Origin: Weissella thailandensis | GTDB taxonomy: Bacteria; Bacillota; Bacilli; Lactobacillales; Lactobacillaceae | Assembly (NCBI RefSeq): GCF_005405465.1 | Contig: NZ_BJEC01000009.1 | Span: 1 to 64,000, forward strand | Reading direction: 5' to 3' | DNA: 64,000 nt | In this document: positions 1-7,885 of the stretch, piece after piece | Numbering within the stretch: position 1 is the first letter of the stretch | Layout: the number at the start of each line of letters is the position of its first letter | The notes under the pieces: model-generated | Seen by the model: only the letters and a program-made list of their open reading frames with translations | Databases searched by the model: none | What the model was told of the DNA's origin: nothing | Position numbers and translations under genes: made by a program

Positions 1-364
1 AAATACTAGACCCAAATTAAATTACCGTTTAACAATCCACTCTGGCCAGGGATTCCAGTATCAAAATTATGAATATGTCTCACGTTTGCAGAACAACCAT
101 GTGTTTCAAAGTATGAGTCGCAAAGCGACCTGTCTAGATAATGCTATGGCGGAGAGCTTCTTTCATCTCTTGAAGGTAGGAACTGTCCATAATAACCATT
201 ATCAAAACTATGACGAGCTGAAGTCTGCCGTCAATAATTATATCTATTACTACAACAATAAACGGATTAAAACAAAGCTGGCCGGAAAAACTCCGGTTCA
301 ATACCGAAGTCTTTCCGACCAGCTAGTTGCTTAAACTTCTCTCCAATTTTTGGGGTTCAGTTCA
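1..364 (+). mobile_element. Right end of an IS3-family insertion sequence (partial)
   Basis: The left part lies outside the window. What remains is the C-terminal third of an IS3-type transposase frame (in frame from base 2, stop at 332-334) followed by about 30 bases ending in TTCAGTTCA at about 364. That end reads TGAACTGAACCCC on the other strand, the TG-start expected of an IS3-family terminal inverted repeat. The exact boundary and the target duplication cannot be fixed without the left end. It sits downstream of acpP and points towards it, so the two genes are convergent. Confidence 0.7.
2..334 (+). pseudogene. IS3-family transposase OrfB, C-terminal part, catalytic Asp lost
   Basis: The reading frame is open from base 2, so the upstream part is cut by the window edge rather than by a stop. 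IS3 OrfB enzymes are DDE integrases that cut and join element ends. The second catalytic Asp normally sits in an HSDQG motif; here bases 35-52 read IHSGQG, with GGC at 44-46 in place of a GAC/GAT codon. The third acidic residue is kept in DNAMAESFF, and the C-terminal NNYIYYYNNKR and TPVQYRSL segments are typical of the family. A TTG at 86 is only an internal in-frame codon. The copy is probably inactive, though an intact sister copy could still mobilise it. Confidence 0.75.
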
Positions 365-412
365 ACCTCAGTTTATATGATATTGCCTATTTTAATATGA
401 CAATTAACGAAT

Positions 413-655
413 TTACTTAGCGCGTGCTGCAATGTAATCAACAGTATTATTAACTGTAATTAACTTTTCGGCGTCCTCGTCTGAAATTTCAGCACCAAAT
501 TCGTCTTCCATTTCTAAGACTAATTCAACAAAGTCAATTGAGTCTGCATCAATATCTTTTGTTAAGTTAGTTTCACCAGTTATACTAGCTGGATCTAATT
601 CAAAATGATCAGCAACTAATGTGATTACCTTATCTAAAATTTCCTGTCGTTCCAT
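413..655 (-). CDS. acpP: Acyl carrier protein AcpP
   Basis: This 80-residue acidic protein is the carrier on which fatty acids are elongated in the cytoplasm. Ser39 in the motif DADSIDFVELV is the expected 4'-phosphopantetheine attachment site, with Ile replacing the usual Leu after the Ser. Length and the helix-rich acidic composition match the family. The start has GGAAG eight bases upstream. It is the last gene of a minus-strand run recG-plsX-acpP, a common Firmicute order; the fabD and fabG genes that often stand between plsX and acpP are absent here. PlsX, its neighbour, uses acyl-ACP as substrate. Confidence 0.95.
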   Translation of the reverse strand: MERQEILDKVITLVADHFELDPASITGETNLTKDIDADSIDFVELVLEMEDEFGAEISDEDAEKLITVNNTVDYIAARAK

Positions 656-721
656 GATAACTACTTCCTATTCTTAAATCATTTACCCTAAGCGTATCTT
701 ATTTTTATCGTAACGTCTAAT

Positions 722-1756
722 CTACTCAGCCGATTTTGACAAATCAGACTTATGCTCTGCAACAAATGCCTCTGTCTTTGAAACAAGGTCAGTTTCTAAC
801 ATAGTATGTATCTGCCCCATTGTGTTGGAAACTGCACTAGGTCCTGCCGAACCGTGAGTTTTAACAACTGGTGCTTTAACCCCTATAACGACTGCTCCAC
901 CATGTTGCGAATAGTCTAACTGTGACTGAATGTCTTTCATGGCTGGTTTCAACATTAATCCAGCTAATTTAGTTTTGACATTACCGTCTAGAATAGCATG
1001 CTTAATTAAGCGTAGCATTGCAAGGGCCGTTCCTTCAGTTGCTTTCAAAGCTGCATTACCTGAAAATCCATCGGCAACCACAACATCTGCTGGACCTTGT
1101 AGCAGGTCACGAGATTCTACATTTCCTACGAAATTCAAATAAGACTGTGAGGCACCATGCTTTAACAGTTGATGGGCTTCTTTATGAATTGGATCACCCT
1201 TATCTTCTTCGGCACCATTATTCAATAGTCCAACACGCGGGTTATCATACCCTAGAACCTCTTGCGCATAGAATGAGCCCAAAATACCATATTGATATAG
1301 ATGAGTTGAGCGATTTTCAGCATTCGCACCAACGTCCATCATAGCAAAGGCATCATGCGGACCATCAAGCGCTGGTAAAACAGTCAATAGTGCTGGGCGA
1401 TCAATACCGCGTATACGACCTACCGTGAAAATACCGACCGCTAATAAGGCACCAGTATTTCCGGCTGAAAAGATTGCTTCTGCTTTCCCATCTTTAACAG
1501 CTTGTGCTGCCATAACTAAAGAGCTTTGCTTTTTACGACGAATGGCTTTAACTGGTTCTTCACCCATCTCTACGATTTCATCAGATTGTATTAACGTCAA
1601 ACGTTCTTCATTTTTTACTAATGGCTTTACTTTATCTAATTGACCAAATAGCAAAAATTCTGTATCTGGCATGTTATCACGTGCTTGTTCAATACCAGCT
1701 ACGATCGCTTCGGGTGCATTGTCACCACCCATTGCATCAACAGCAATTTTATACAT
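722..1756 (-). CDS. plsX: Phosphate acyltransferase PlsX
   Basis: PlsX converts acyl-ACP and phosphate to acyl-phosphate, the donor used by PlsY at the first step of phospholipid synthesis; it is a peripheral membrane enzyme. The N-terminus MYKIAVDAMGGDNAP is diagnostic, as are the later FSAGNTGALL and ADGFSGNAALK segments. A longer frame begins at a GTG at 1771, but that codon lies in the Shine-Dalgarno GAGGGAG six bases before the ATG at 1756, so the protein is 344 residues. It lies 66 bases upstream of acpP. No fapR gene is present beside it, unlike Bacillus. A 19-base palindrome at 1803-1821 stands just upstream. Confidence 0.95.
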   Translation of the reverse strand: MYKIAVDAMGGDNAPEAIVAGIEQARDNMPDTEFLLFGQLDKVKPLVKNEERLTLIQSDEIVEMGEEPVKAIRRKKQSSLVMAAQAVKDGKAEAIFSAGNTGALLAVGIFTVGRIRGIDRPALLTVLPALDGPHDAFAMMDVGANAENRSTHLYQYGILGSFYAQEVLGYDNPRVGLLNNGAEEDKGDPIHKEAHQLLKHGASQSYLNFVGNVESRDLLQGPADVVVADGFSGNAALKATEGTALAMLRLIKHAILDGNVKTKLAGLMLKPAMKDIQSQLDYSQHGGAVVIGVKAPVVKTHGSAGPSAVSNTMGQIHTMLETDLVSKTEAFVAEHKSDLSKSAE

Positions 1757-1802
1757 AATTGACTCCCTCACGGATTTATTTCTTTTTATAATTGCAATAC
1801 TA

Positions 1803-1821
1803 TAAAATGTAACACATTTTA
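1803..1821. promoter_or_regulatory. AT-rich palindrome upstream of plsX
   Basis: TAAAATGT and ACATTTTA form perfect 8-base arms around a 3-base centre, about 47 bases before the plsX start in the recG-plsX gap. On the minus strand it runs into TATAGT, a possible -10, so a bound protein could affect a local promoter. It does not match the FapR or FabT sites I know. It may be an operator or only an AT-rich hairpin; there is no T-tract, so it is not an intrinsic terminator. Confidence 0.4.
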
Positions 1822-1849
1822 TCGTCCTGGTAAAAATATAAAGTAACTT

Positions 1850-3886
1850 TTAATCAAAATTACGATATCGACCCATTGTTTCTGATAACATTTCAGCCAA
1901 TCCGGCCATCTCTGGCGATTTATCCCAATCAGGCTGTGAAACAATTTCAATTGCTTCCTCCTGGGCAACGTTCATCATAGCCAAGTCAGCAATGGGGTCA
2001 CCAACCCTAAACTCTGGTACACCTGATTGACGATTTCCTAAAACATCACCCGCACCACGTAATTCTAAGTCCTTTTGAGCTAAGACGAACCCATCGGTCG
2101 TTTCAACCATCGCTTCCATACGATCGATACCATACTGGGTTTTGGGGTCGCTTACTAAGAAAGTATACGCTTGCCGTTCACCACGCCCAACTCGACCGCG
2201 TAACTGATGCAGTTGCGATAAGCCAAATCGATCAGCATCCAGAATCAACATCATGGTTGCATTTGACACATCAACACCAACTTCAATCACGGTTGTTGCC
2301 ACCAAAACTTGAAATTGGTTCGCCTTAAACGCTGCCATAATACTATCTTTTTCTTCATTCGATAACCGTCCGTGTAATAAACCAACGTTAAACTTAGGAG
2401 CAAAGTAGGCCGACAGTTCTTCATAAACCGCTTGCGCATTCTGAACATCCAATGTTTCAGATTCCTCAATTAAGGGTGTCACAACATAAGCTTGGGCACC
2501 CGTCGCTAGCTGCTCTTTAACAAACTGAATAGCCTTTTCGAATTTATTATGACGTAACCAATACGTTTTAATTGGTTTCCGACCTGCAGGTAATTGGTCA
2601 ATAATTGACACATCCATTTCACCATATGCTGTAATAGCTAAAGTTCGTGGAATCGGTGTCGCGGTCATGGCCAAAATATCTGGGTTGACTCCCACTTTTC
2701 GAAGAGTCGCCCGTTGTTGCACACCAAAACGATGCTGTTCATCAATAACTGCCAGACCAAGATTATGAAACGCAATATCTGGTTGAATCAACGCATGTGT
2801 TCCAATCAAAATATCAATATCACCATCCGCTAAATCTGATAATATTTGTCGCCGGGCTGCTGCTTTAGTCGCCCCTGTTAATATTTCGACACGTACTTCA
2901 TTTGGATTAAAATAATTTCCTATCGTGCGCGCATGTTGTTGTGCCAAAATTTCAGTAGGAGCCATTAAAGTTGCCTGCATGCCCGCAGTAATCGTTGCGT
3001 ACATCGCTAATGCAGCAACAACTGTCTTCCCCGACCCAACATCACCTTGTAGCAAACGATTCATATGTACAGGTCTTCGCATATCACGCACAATTTCGTT
3101 GACAACCTTTTTTTGTGCAGTTGTTAATTCAAAGGGCAACGTTTTAATAAACGCCTTTAACTTTTGATTATCAAATTCCACTGAACGTCCTTGATTTTGT
3201 CGATCCATTTGTTTGATAACTTGCAATCGCATTTGAAAAACAAAAAATTCCATAAACGATGCGGTACGCCGCGCTTTTTCGGCCATGAGTTCATCATCAG
3301 GTGCATGCATACCAAAAATGGTATCGTGATAATTCAATAAGCGGTATCTACGTCGAATATCTGCTGGCACAATTTCCTGGGTCAGTAAGTCACCATATTT
3401 ACCTAAGGCCTGAAAGACTAAATCTTTAATCGTTCCTGCCTTTATCTCCTTTGAAGAAGGATAAATAGCTTCTAACTCATTTTCGTTGTTTTTAGGCATG
3501 ATTTTAATAGCCGATAAACTTTGATGAGTCTTACTATAAGTGCCATAAACCGCAACTTCTTCACCAACCACAATATTTTTCTTTAACCAAGGCTGGTTAA
3601 AAAAAGAAATTTGAACCGTATCATGAGACACCGTCAGCCTAAAGTTTAAGCGTGTCTTTTTAAACCCCATCCGGCTAACAACTGGCGGGGAAGTGACCAA
3701 GCCTTTAAACGTTACTTTCTCGCCATCCAGCGTTTCAGAAGGTAATTTTTGTGCTAAATCATTGTAACGCCTTGGATAATACGTTAATAAATCATCAATT
3801 GTAAACACACCCAATTTATTAAGGGCTTGTTCACGTTTTGGACCAACACCTGACAATTCTGCAATACTATCCATTAAGCTTGGCAT
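1850..3886 (-). CDS. recG: ATP-dependent DNA helicase RecG
   Basis: RecG is a double-strand DNA translocase that reverses stalled forks and moves Holliday-like branches. The 678-residue length is normal. The N-terminal wedge/OB region (about residues 50-150) is followed by a helicase core with Walker A GDVGSGKT (about 285), the DEQH box in VIDEQHRFG, the motif TATPIPRTLA and motif VI QLRGRVGRG. The C-terminal DLELRGAGDVLGNRQSG is typical. The ATG at 3886 has AAAGGAGGGG four bases upstream, which decides it over the Met at codon 5. It lies between fakA and plsX as in Bacillus. Confidence 0.96.
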   Translation of the reverse strand: MPSLMDSIAELSGVGPKREQALNKLGVFTIDDLLTYYPRRYNDLAQKLPSETLDGEKVTFKGLVTSPPVVSRMGFKKTRLNFRLTVSHDTVQISFFNQPWLKKNIVVGEEVAVYGTYSKTHQSLSAIKIMPKNNENELEAIYPSSKEIKAGTIKDLVFQALGKYGDLLTQEIVPADIRRRYRLLNYHDTIFGMHAPDDELMAEKARRTASFMEFFVFQMRLQVIKQMDRQNQGRSVEFDNQKLKAFIKTLPFELTTAQKKVVNEIVRDMRRPVHMNRLLQGDVGSGKTVVAALAMYATITAGMQATLMAPTEILAQQHARTIGNYFNPNEVRVEILTGATKAAARRQILSDLADGDIDILIGTHALIQPDIAFHNLGLAVIDEQHRFGVQQRATLRKVGVNPDILAMTATPIPRTLAITAYGEMDVSIIDQLPAGRKPIKTYWLRHNKFEKAIQFVKEQLATGAQAYVVTPLIEESETLDVQNAQAVYEELSAYFAPKFNVGLLHGRLSNEEKDSIMAAFKANQFQVLVATTVIEVGVDVSNATMMLILDADRFGLSQLHQLRGRVGRGERQAYTFLVSDPKTQYGIDRMEAMVETTDGFVLAQKDLELRGAGDVLGNRQSGVPEFRVGDPIADLAMMNVAQEEAIEIVSQPDWDKSPEMAGLAEMLSETMGRYRNFD

Positions 3887-3913
3887 ATTTCCCCTCCTTT
3901 CTGATTAAACGAC

Positions 3914-3952
3914 TAAAAGGTCCTTAGTAACTTATGCACCAAAGACCTTTTA
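3914..3952 (-). terminator. Hairpin between fakA and recG
   Basis: Minus-strand reading gives TAAAAGGTCTTTGG and CTAAGGACCTTTTA, about 14 pairs with two wobbles, around an 11-base loop. The 3' arm ends in only four T, so it is a weak terminator or a processing site between the fakA and recG transcripts rather than a strong stop. Confidence 0.5.
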
Positions 3953-4008
3953 AATAAATTCTGACATGTTTTTTATTGTGCATTTAAACTGAATAACACA
4001 TTAGATTA

Positions 4009-5694
4009 CTATTCAACTGATAGCAAAATTGGGTATAGTGGTTGACCACCATCATGAATTTCAAATTCTAATTCATCATCTAGTGCTTCACCAGCTGTCT
4101 GTAGCGCTTCAGCTGCATTAGTTGTTGAATCCTGACCATAATAAATCGTAACCACTTCTGAATCTTCATCGACCATTTTTGCCAACAATTCTGACGCAGC
4201 TTGATCAACATTTGCCTCAGGAACTGCAACAACGATTTCGCCGTCTAATAGACCAATGGCATCCCCAGCTTGGATAGATAACCCATTAATCTTTGTATCA
4301 CGAACAGAAGTCGTCACCGATCCAGATTTAACTTCAGGAATCATTGCAGACATAGCTGCTTCATTCTCATCAAGTGACTTCAATTGGTCATATCCTAGAA
4401 CAAGCGCCGTCAATCCTTGTTGAATCGTCTTCGTTTTCACGACTTTAACAGGTACATCGGCTAGAGAAACAGCCTGTTCAGCTGCCATAAAGATATTACC
4501 ATCATTAGGCAATATAATCGCACTTGCCGCATGACTATCTTTAATTGCCTGCAACAAATCTTGTGTTGCAGGTGCTTGTTTACTATCAATAATGACAGTT
4601 GCTCCTGCAGAAGCGAAAATTTCTTTGATACCTTCCCCTGCAGCAGTTGTAATAATTGCTATTTCAGGGCCATTTTCATTACCTTCATCAACTGATTGAG
4701 ACTTTTGTTCAGCTGCAACACTAGCTGCTTCAGCTTGCTGATCACGCATATTATCTACTTTAACTTTACGTAGTGACCCAAATTGGGTTCCCCAGTTAAT
4801 AACATCACCTGGGTCCTCTGTATGAACGTGAACTTTGACAACATCATCATCGTTAATGACAAGTAATGAGTCACCCAAGCCAGCAAGATGATTATAAAAT
4901 GTATCATAATCAAATTTCTGATTATAGGTCGTTCCCTTAGCAATATCCACCATAATTTCAGTACAGTAACCATACTGGATATCTTCTGGATTCAATTCAC
5001 CTTGCACACCAGCGTTGTGTAATGAAAGAACCATTGCATCAAGATTAGCATTGTCTAACTCGGTTTTTACTTCTTGACCAGACAATACGGCATAAAAAGC
5101 ACTCAAAACAATCACTAATCCTTGACCACCAGAATCAACAACACCAACTTCTTTTAAAACTGGCAATAATTCTGGCGTTGAGGCAAGGGCTTTTTCAGCT
5201 GCCTCTAATGCATCGCCCAAGACTTGGGTAGCATCATCACTTTTTTTCGCTGTCTGATTTGCGGCTGAAGCAGCCTCACGAATAACTGTTAAAATAGTTC
5301 CTTCAGTTGGCTTCATAACAGCTTTATAAGCTGTTTCAGCACCACCCATTAAGGCATCCGCTAAATCACGAGCTGACAAAGTTTGCTTATCAGCAATTTT
5401 TGCCGCAAAACCACGAAATATTTGAGACAAAATAACTCCCGAGTTTCCACGAGCTCCCATCAATAGACCTTTTGCCGTTGCTTGAGCTAACTTACCGAGA
5501 TGTGTATCATTTTCATTGCGTTCGTACTCGGCACCACTAGCCATCGACAAAGTCATATTTGTTCCTGTATCTCCGTCAGGAACGGGGAAAACATTCAATT
5601 TATTTATTTTTTCCGCATTATTTTTTAACGCATCCGCTGCTGCGTTAATCATTTTACCAAACTCATCGTTGGTAATTGTCGTTACAACTTCCAC
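4009..5694 (-). CDS. fakA: Fatty acid kinase catalytic subunit FakA (DAK2 domain, YloV type)
   Basis: FakA phosphorylates fatty acids held by a FakB (DegV-type) protein, giving acyl-phosphate for PlsY or PlsX. The N-terminal DAK2 kinase domain shows the nucleotide/metal motif PDGDTGTNMT at residues 39-48, followed by GARGNSGVILSQ and DSGGQGLV. The C-terminal half resembles the FakA middle and DegV-like regions. At 561 residues it is full length. It starts 24 bases after the stop of the Asp23-family gene and shares its transcript. Lying close to plsX and acpP, it fits a lipid-activation block. The fakB partner is not in this window. Confidence 0.9.
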   Translation of the reverse strand: MEVVTTITNDEFGKMINAAADALKNNAEKINKLNVFPVPDGDTGTNMTLSMASGAEYERNENDTHLGKLAQATAKGLLMGARGNSGVILSQIFRGFAAKIADKQTLSARDLADALMGGAETAYKAVMKPTEGTILTVIREAASAANQTAKKSDDATQVLGDALEAAEKALASTPELLPVLKEVGVVDSGGQGLVIVLSAFYAVLSGQEVKTELDNANLDAMVLSLHNAGVQGELNPEDIQYGYCTEIMVDIAKGTTYNQKFDYDTFYNHLAGLGDSLLVINDDDVVKVHVHTEDPGDVINWGTQFGSLRKVKVDNMRDQQAEAASVAAEQKSQSVDEGNENGPEIAIITTAAGEGIKEIFASAGATVIIDSKQAPATQDLLQAIKDSHAASAIILPNDGNIFMAAEQAVSLADVPVKVVKTKTIQQGLTALVLGYDQLKSLDENEAAMSAMIPEVKSGSVTTSVRDTKINGLSIQAGDAIGLLDGEIVVAVPEANVDQAASELLAKMVDEDSEVVTIYYGQDSTTNAAEALQTAGEALDDELEFEIHDGGQPLYPILLSVE

Positions 5695-5718
5695 AGTATT
5701 TAACTCCTTATAACCAGG

Positions 5719-6081
5719 CTAATCCCCTAGCATACGTACGCCTTGAACCGTCACATTTACCTCACTAGCAACAACGCCTAACATAACGTTCAAATCATTT
5801 TTAACACGTGATTGTACACTCTTAGAAATTTCGGAAATTTTCATGCCATATCCAACAATAATATGAACATCTACCGTGACACCACCATCTTGTTGGCGAA
5901 CAACAACACCCTTTGAGAAGTTATCACCGTTCAATATCTGATTCACACCATCACGCAACGGATTTTGGCTGGCCATACCGACAACACCATAGTTATCAGT
6001 TGTTGCCCCACCTACAATCGTTGCAATGACGTCATTTTCAATTTCAATAGCACCTTGTGCTGTTTGGATCTTTACTGCCAT
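5719..6081 (-). CDS. Asp23/Gls24 family envelope-stress protein (YloU type)
   Basis: A 120-residue Asp23/Gls24-family protein. The core VVGMASQNPLRDG and VDVHIIVGYGMKISE are characteristic, and the C-terminus VNVTVQGVRMLGD closes the domain. Relatives are cytoplasmic or membrane-associated and tied to cell-envelope stress and fatty-acid kinase loci; exact activity is unknown. The frame could start at 6096, but GGAGG overlaps that codon, so ATG 6081 (eight bases after GGAGG) is chosen. It leads the transcript into fakA, the standard yloU-yloV pair. Confidence 0.88.
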   Translation of the reverse strand: MAVKIQTAQGAIEIENDVIATIVGGATTDNYGVVGMASQNPLRDGVNQILNGDNFSKGVVVRQQDGGVTVDVHIIVGYGMKISEISKSVQSRVKNDLNVMLGVVASEVNVTVQGVRMLGD

Positions 6082-6110
6082 TAGAATGACCTCCATATAA
6101 AGCTAATACT

Positions 6111-6119
6111 ATTCTACCA
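6111..6119 (-). promoter_or_regulatory. Extended -10 promoter for the Asp23-fakA transcript
   Basis: Minus-strand TGGTAGAAT (TG-N-TAGAAT) lies 30 bases before the Asp23-family start. No good -35 is seen at 17 bases, as is usual for extended -10 promoters. Confidence 0.5.
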
Positions 6120-6179
6120 CAAGCTTGGCATTAGTACCGGCTAGTAATCGCCGCAATCATTTTTATGCCGTATAAAAGA

Positions 6180-6205
6180 AAAAAGCTACCAAACGGCAGC
6201 TTTTT
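6180..6205 (-). terminator. rpmB terminator
   Basis: On the minus strand AAAAAGCTGCC and GGTAGCTTTTT pair around a GTTT loop (one G-T wobble) and end in a T run, three bases after the rpmB stop. It isolates rpmB as a single-gene unit. Confidence 0.85.
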
Positions 6206-6208
6206 ATC

Positions 6209-6409
6209 TTATACACGCTCAATTGAGCCGTTCTTCAAACCAGCCTTCAAAGTACGAGCTGATAGGTACACCTTCTTAGGTGCTGAACCGTTAATCTTAA
6301 CCGTTACTTTTTGCAAGTTAGGCTTCCAGCTACGACTACTTGAGTTAAGGGCGTGTGAACGTTGCTTACTAAAACGAGTACGCTTTCCATTGACTACATC
6401 AACTGCCAT
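6209..6409 (-). CDS. rpmB: Large ribosomal subunit protein bL28
   Basis: bL28 is a small basic protein of the 50S subunit. The sequence shows [27 protein letters not shown] and [13 protein letters not shown], all landmarks of the family. The longer frame begins at a TTG (6424) inside the Shine-Dalgarno GGAGGG; ATG 6409, seven bases downstream of it, gives 66 residues. It has no CxxC zinc motif. It has its own promoter (6467-6495) and terminator (6180-6205). In Bacillus rpmB also lies beside the yloU-yloV genes. Confidence 0.95.
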   Translation of the reverse strand: MAVDVVNGKRTRFSKQRSHALNSSSRSWKPNLQKVTVKINGSAPKKVYLSARTLKAGLKNGSIERV

Positions 6410-6466
6410 ATGTTTACCCTCCAATCTTAAGCTCTTTTAAATTCAGTGCTTTTATTTACTTGAATA

Positions 6467-6495
6467 ATAATACCAAACCCTTACACAATAAGCAA
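6467..6495 (-). promoter_or_regulatory. rpmB promoter
   Basis: Minus strand: -35 TTGCTT (6490-6495), 17-base spacer, -10 TATTAT (6467-6472). It stands about 57 bases before the rpmB start, in the gap after thiN. Confidence 0.7.
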
Positions 6496-6502
6496 GAGTT
6501 TT

Positions 6503-6533
6503 CTGTAAAGTATTTTTACTTTACAGTTTTTTT
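6503..6533 (+). terminator. Plus-oriented intrinsic terminator between rpmB and thiN
   Basis: CTGTAAAGTA and TACTTTACAG form a perfect 10-pair stem with a TTTT loop, followed on the plus strand by seven T. On the minus strand, the coding direction here, the stem is followed by AAAACTC and so lacks a U-tract. It therefore seems to stop antisense transcription entering thiN rather than thiN mRNA itself. Confidence 0.6.
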
Positions 6534-7200
6534 ACTGATCAGCAGTTTGCCCAATTAAGTCTCGGCTTTGGATAACAGCCACGATACCACTTTTAAAAGA
6601 AAAATGATTGACTGTACCATCAAACTCATTTGAAGAAAACGAAAATGGATTCCCAGACCAGTTAGTTAATCGGTATTTTTCGTCGTCTAGAGTCAGTCCA
6701 CTAACTGGCGTTAATGGCATGAAACCAAGATACTTCATCGTTGGCTCTTTTTCAATCGTATGCTCACCTGGTAAAAAGAATGAAATGCGATTAATCCGAT
6801 CGATTATCGTAATTTTTTCAACTATGGCAGAAAAACGTGGTTGCGTAAAAATCCAAATATTCGATAATAATTGATCTATACGACCACCCGTTGCACCATA
6901 AATTTCAATTTCGTCTGGTTGGTAATTTTTTTCAACCAGACTTAACAATAGTTCGGTATCCGTGTCATCCTTTTCAGGCTTAACACTAACAATTTTAGGT
7001 AATTGATCAACTAACTTTTGTTGTTCTTCAGTAGTTACGGAGTCAAAATCGCCAACTGTTAAAATCGGAATTTGTCCTAAATTCAACAAGCGCAACGACC
7101 CACGGTCTGCAGCCGCCCATGGTCCGGCAAGTTGCCCGCTTTTTAAATCATCTGGCCATTCTGTGACTGGCCCACCAATCAACAAACGTATTCGTTTCAT
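6532..7200 (-). CDS. thiN: Thiamine diphosphokinase ThiN
   Basis: ThiN transfers pyrophosphate from ATP to thiamine, making the cofactor TPP. Diagnostic segments are AADRGS (30-35), TVGDFDSV (49-56), the acidic KPEKDDTDTELLL and GATGGRIDQLLSN, which line the thiamine/ATP site. The 222-residue length is normal. Its ATG overlaps the rpe stop by one base (TAATG), implying translational coupling. It ends the priA-to-thiN operon, in the same order as Bacillus. Heterofermentative lactic bacteria need TPP for phosphoketolase, so the pairing with rpe is metabolically apt. Confidence 0.95.
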   Translation of the reverse strand: MKRIRLLIGGPVTEWPDDLKSGQLAGPWAAADRGSLRLLNLGQIPILTVGDFDSVTTEEQQKLVDQLPKIVSVKPEKDDTDTELLLSLVEKNYQPDEIEIYGATGGRIDQLLSNIWIFTQPRFSAIVEKITIIDRINRISFFLPGEHTIEKEPTMKYLGFMPLTPVSGLTLDDEKYRLTNWSGNPFSFSSNEFDGTVNHFSFKSGIVAVIQSRDLIGQTADQ

Positions 7201-7859
7201 TAGTCAGCCGTAACTTCCTTCAATTTTGCAATCTTGGCTGCAGGATCCACTTTATCATAAACATAAGAACCAGCTACTGCTACCGTTGCGCCGGCGTCAT
7301 AAGCCATCTTAGTCGTTTCATCATTAGCACCACCATCAATTTCAATATCGAAATCATAGCCCTTTTCACGTTTAATTTGATTCAAAGTAGCGATTTTCTC
7401 GATCATTTCAGGTAGGAACTTTTGACCACCAAACCCGGGGTTAACAGTCATTACCAATACTTGATCAACCATATACAAAACTGGTTCAATCAAAGAAACT
7501 GCTGTGCCGGGATTAATGACAACTTCTGCTTTGATACCATGGCCTTTAATTTGTTGCAATGCACGATGAATATGGTTCGTTGCCTCATAATGCACACCAA
7601 TAATATCTGCACCAGCAGCCGCAAACTCATCAATATAGCGTTCAGGTTTAACGGCCATTAAGTGAACGTCCAGTGTCATATTACTTACTTTACGCAATGC
7701 TTTTACCCAATTTGGTCCATAGGCGATAGCTGGCACAAATGAACCGTCCATCACATCAATGTGTAATAACTCGGCCCCTGCATTTTCCACTAATGCTACA
7801 TCATGGGCTAAATTCAAGTAATCCGCAGCTAAAATAGATGGTGCAACTTTAATTGTCAT
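7200..7859 (-). CDS. rpe: Ribulose-phosphate 3-epimerase
   Basis: Rpe interconverts D-ribulose 5-phosphate and D-xylulose 5-phosphate, the substrate of phosphoketolase in heterofermenters. Metal ligands and catalytic residues are visible in LLHIDVMDGSFVP (His33, Asp35), DVHLMAVKPERY (His66) and EIDGGAND (Asp in the C-terminal half). MTVNPGFGGQKF forms the phosphate-binding loop. At 219 residues it is a complete single TIM barrel. AGAGGG lies eight bases before the ATG. It is 26 bases from rsgA and overlaps thiN by one base. Confidence 0.96.
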   Translation of the reverse strand: MTIKVAPSILAADYLNLAHDVALVENAGAELLHIDVMDGSFVPAIAYGPNWVKALRKVSNMTLDVHLMAVKPERYIDEFAAAGADIIGVHYEATNHIHRALQQIKGHGIKAEVVINPGTAVSLIEPVLYMVDQVLVMTVNPGFGGQKFLPEMIEKIATLNQIKREKGYDFDIEIDGGANDETTKMAYDAGATVAVAGSYVYDKVDPAAKIAKLKEVTAD

Positions 7860-7885
7860 AATTTTTACCCTCTTTAAAAGTACTA

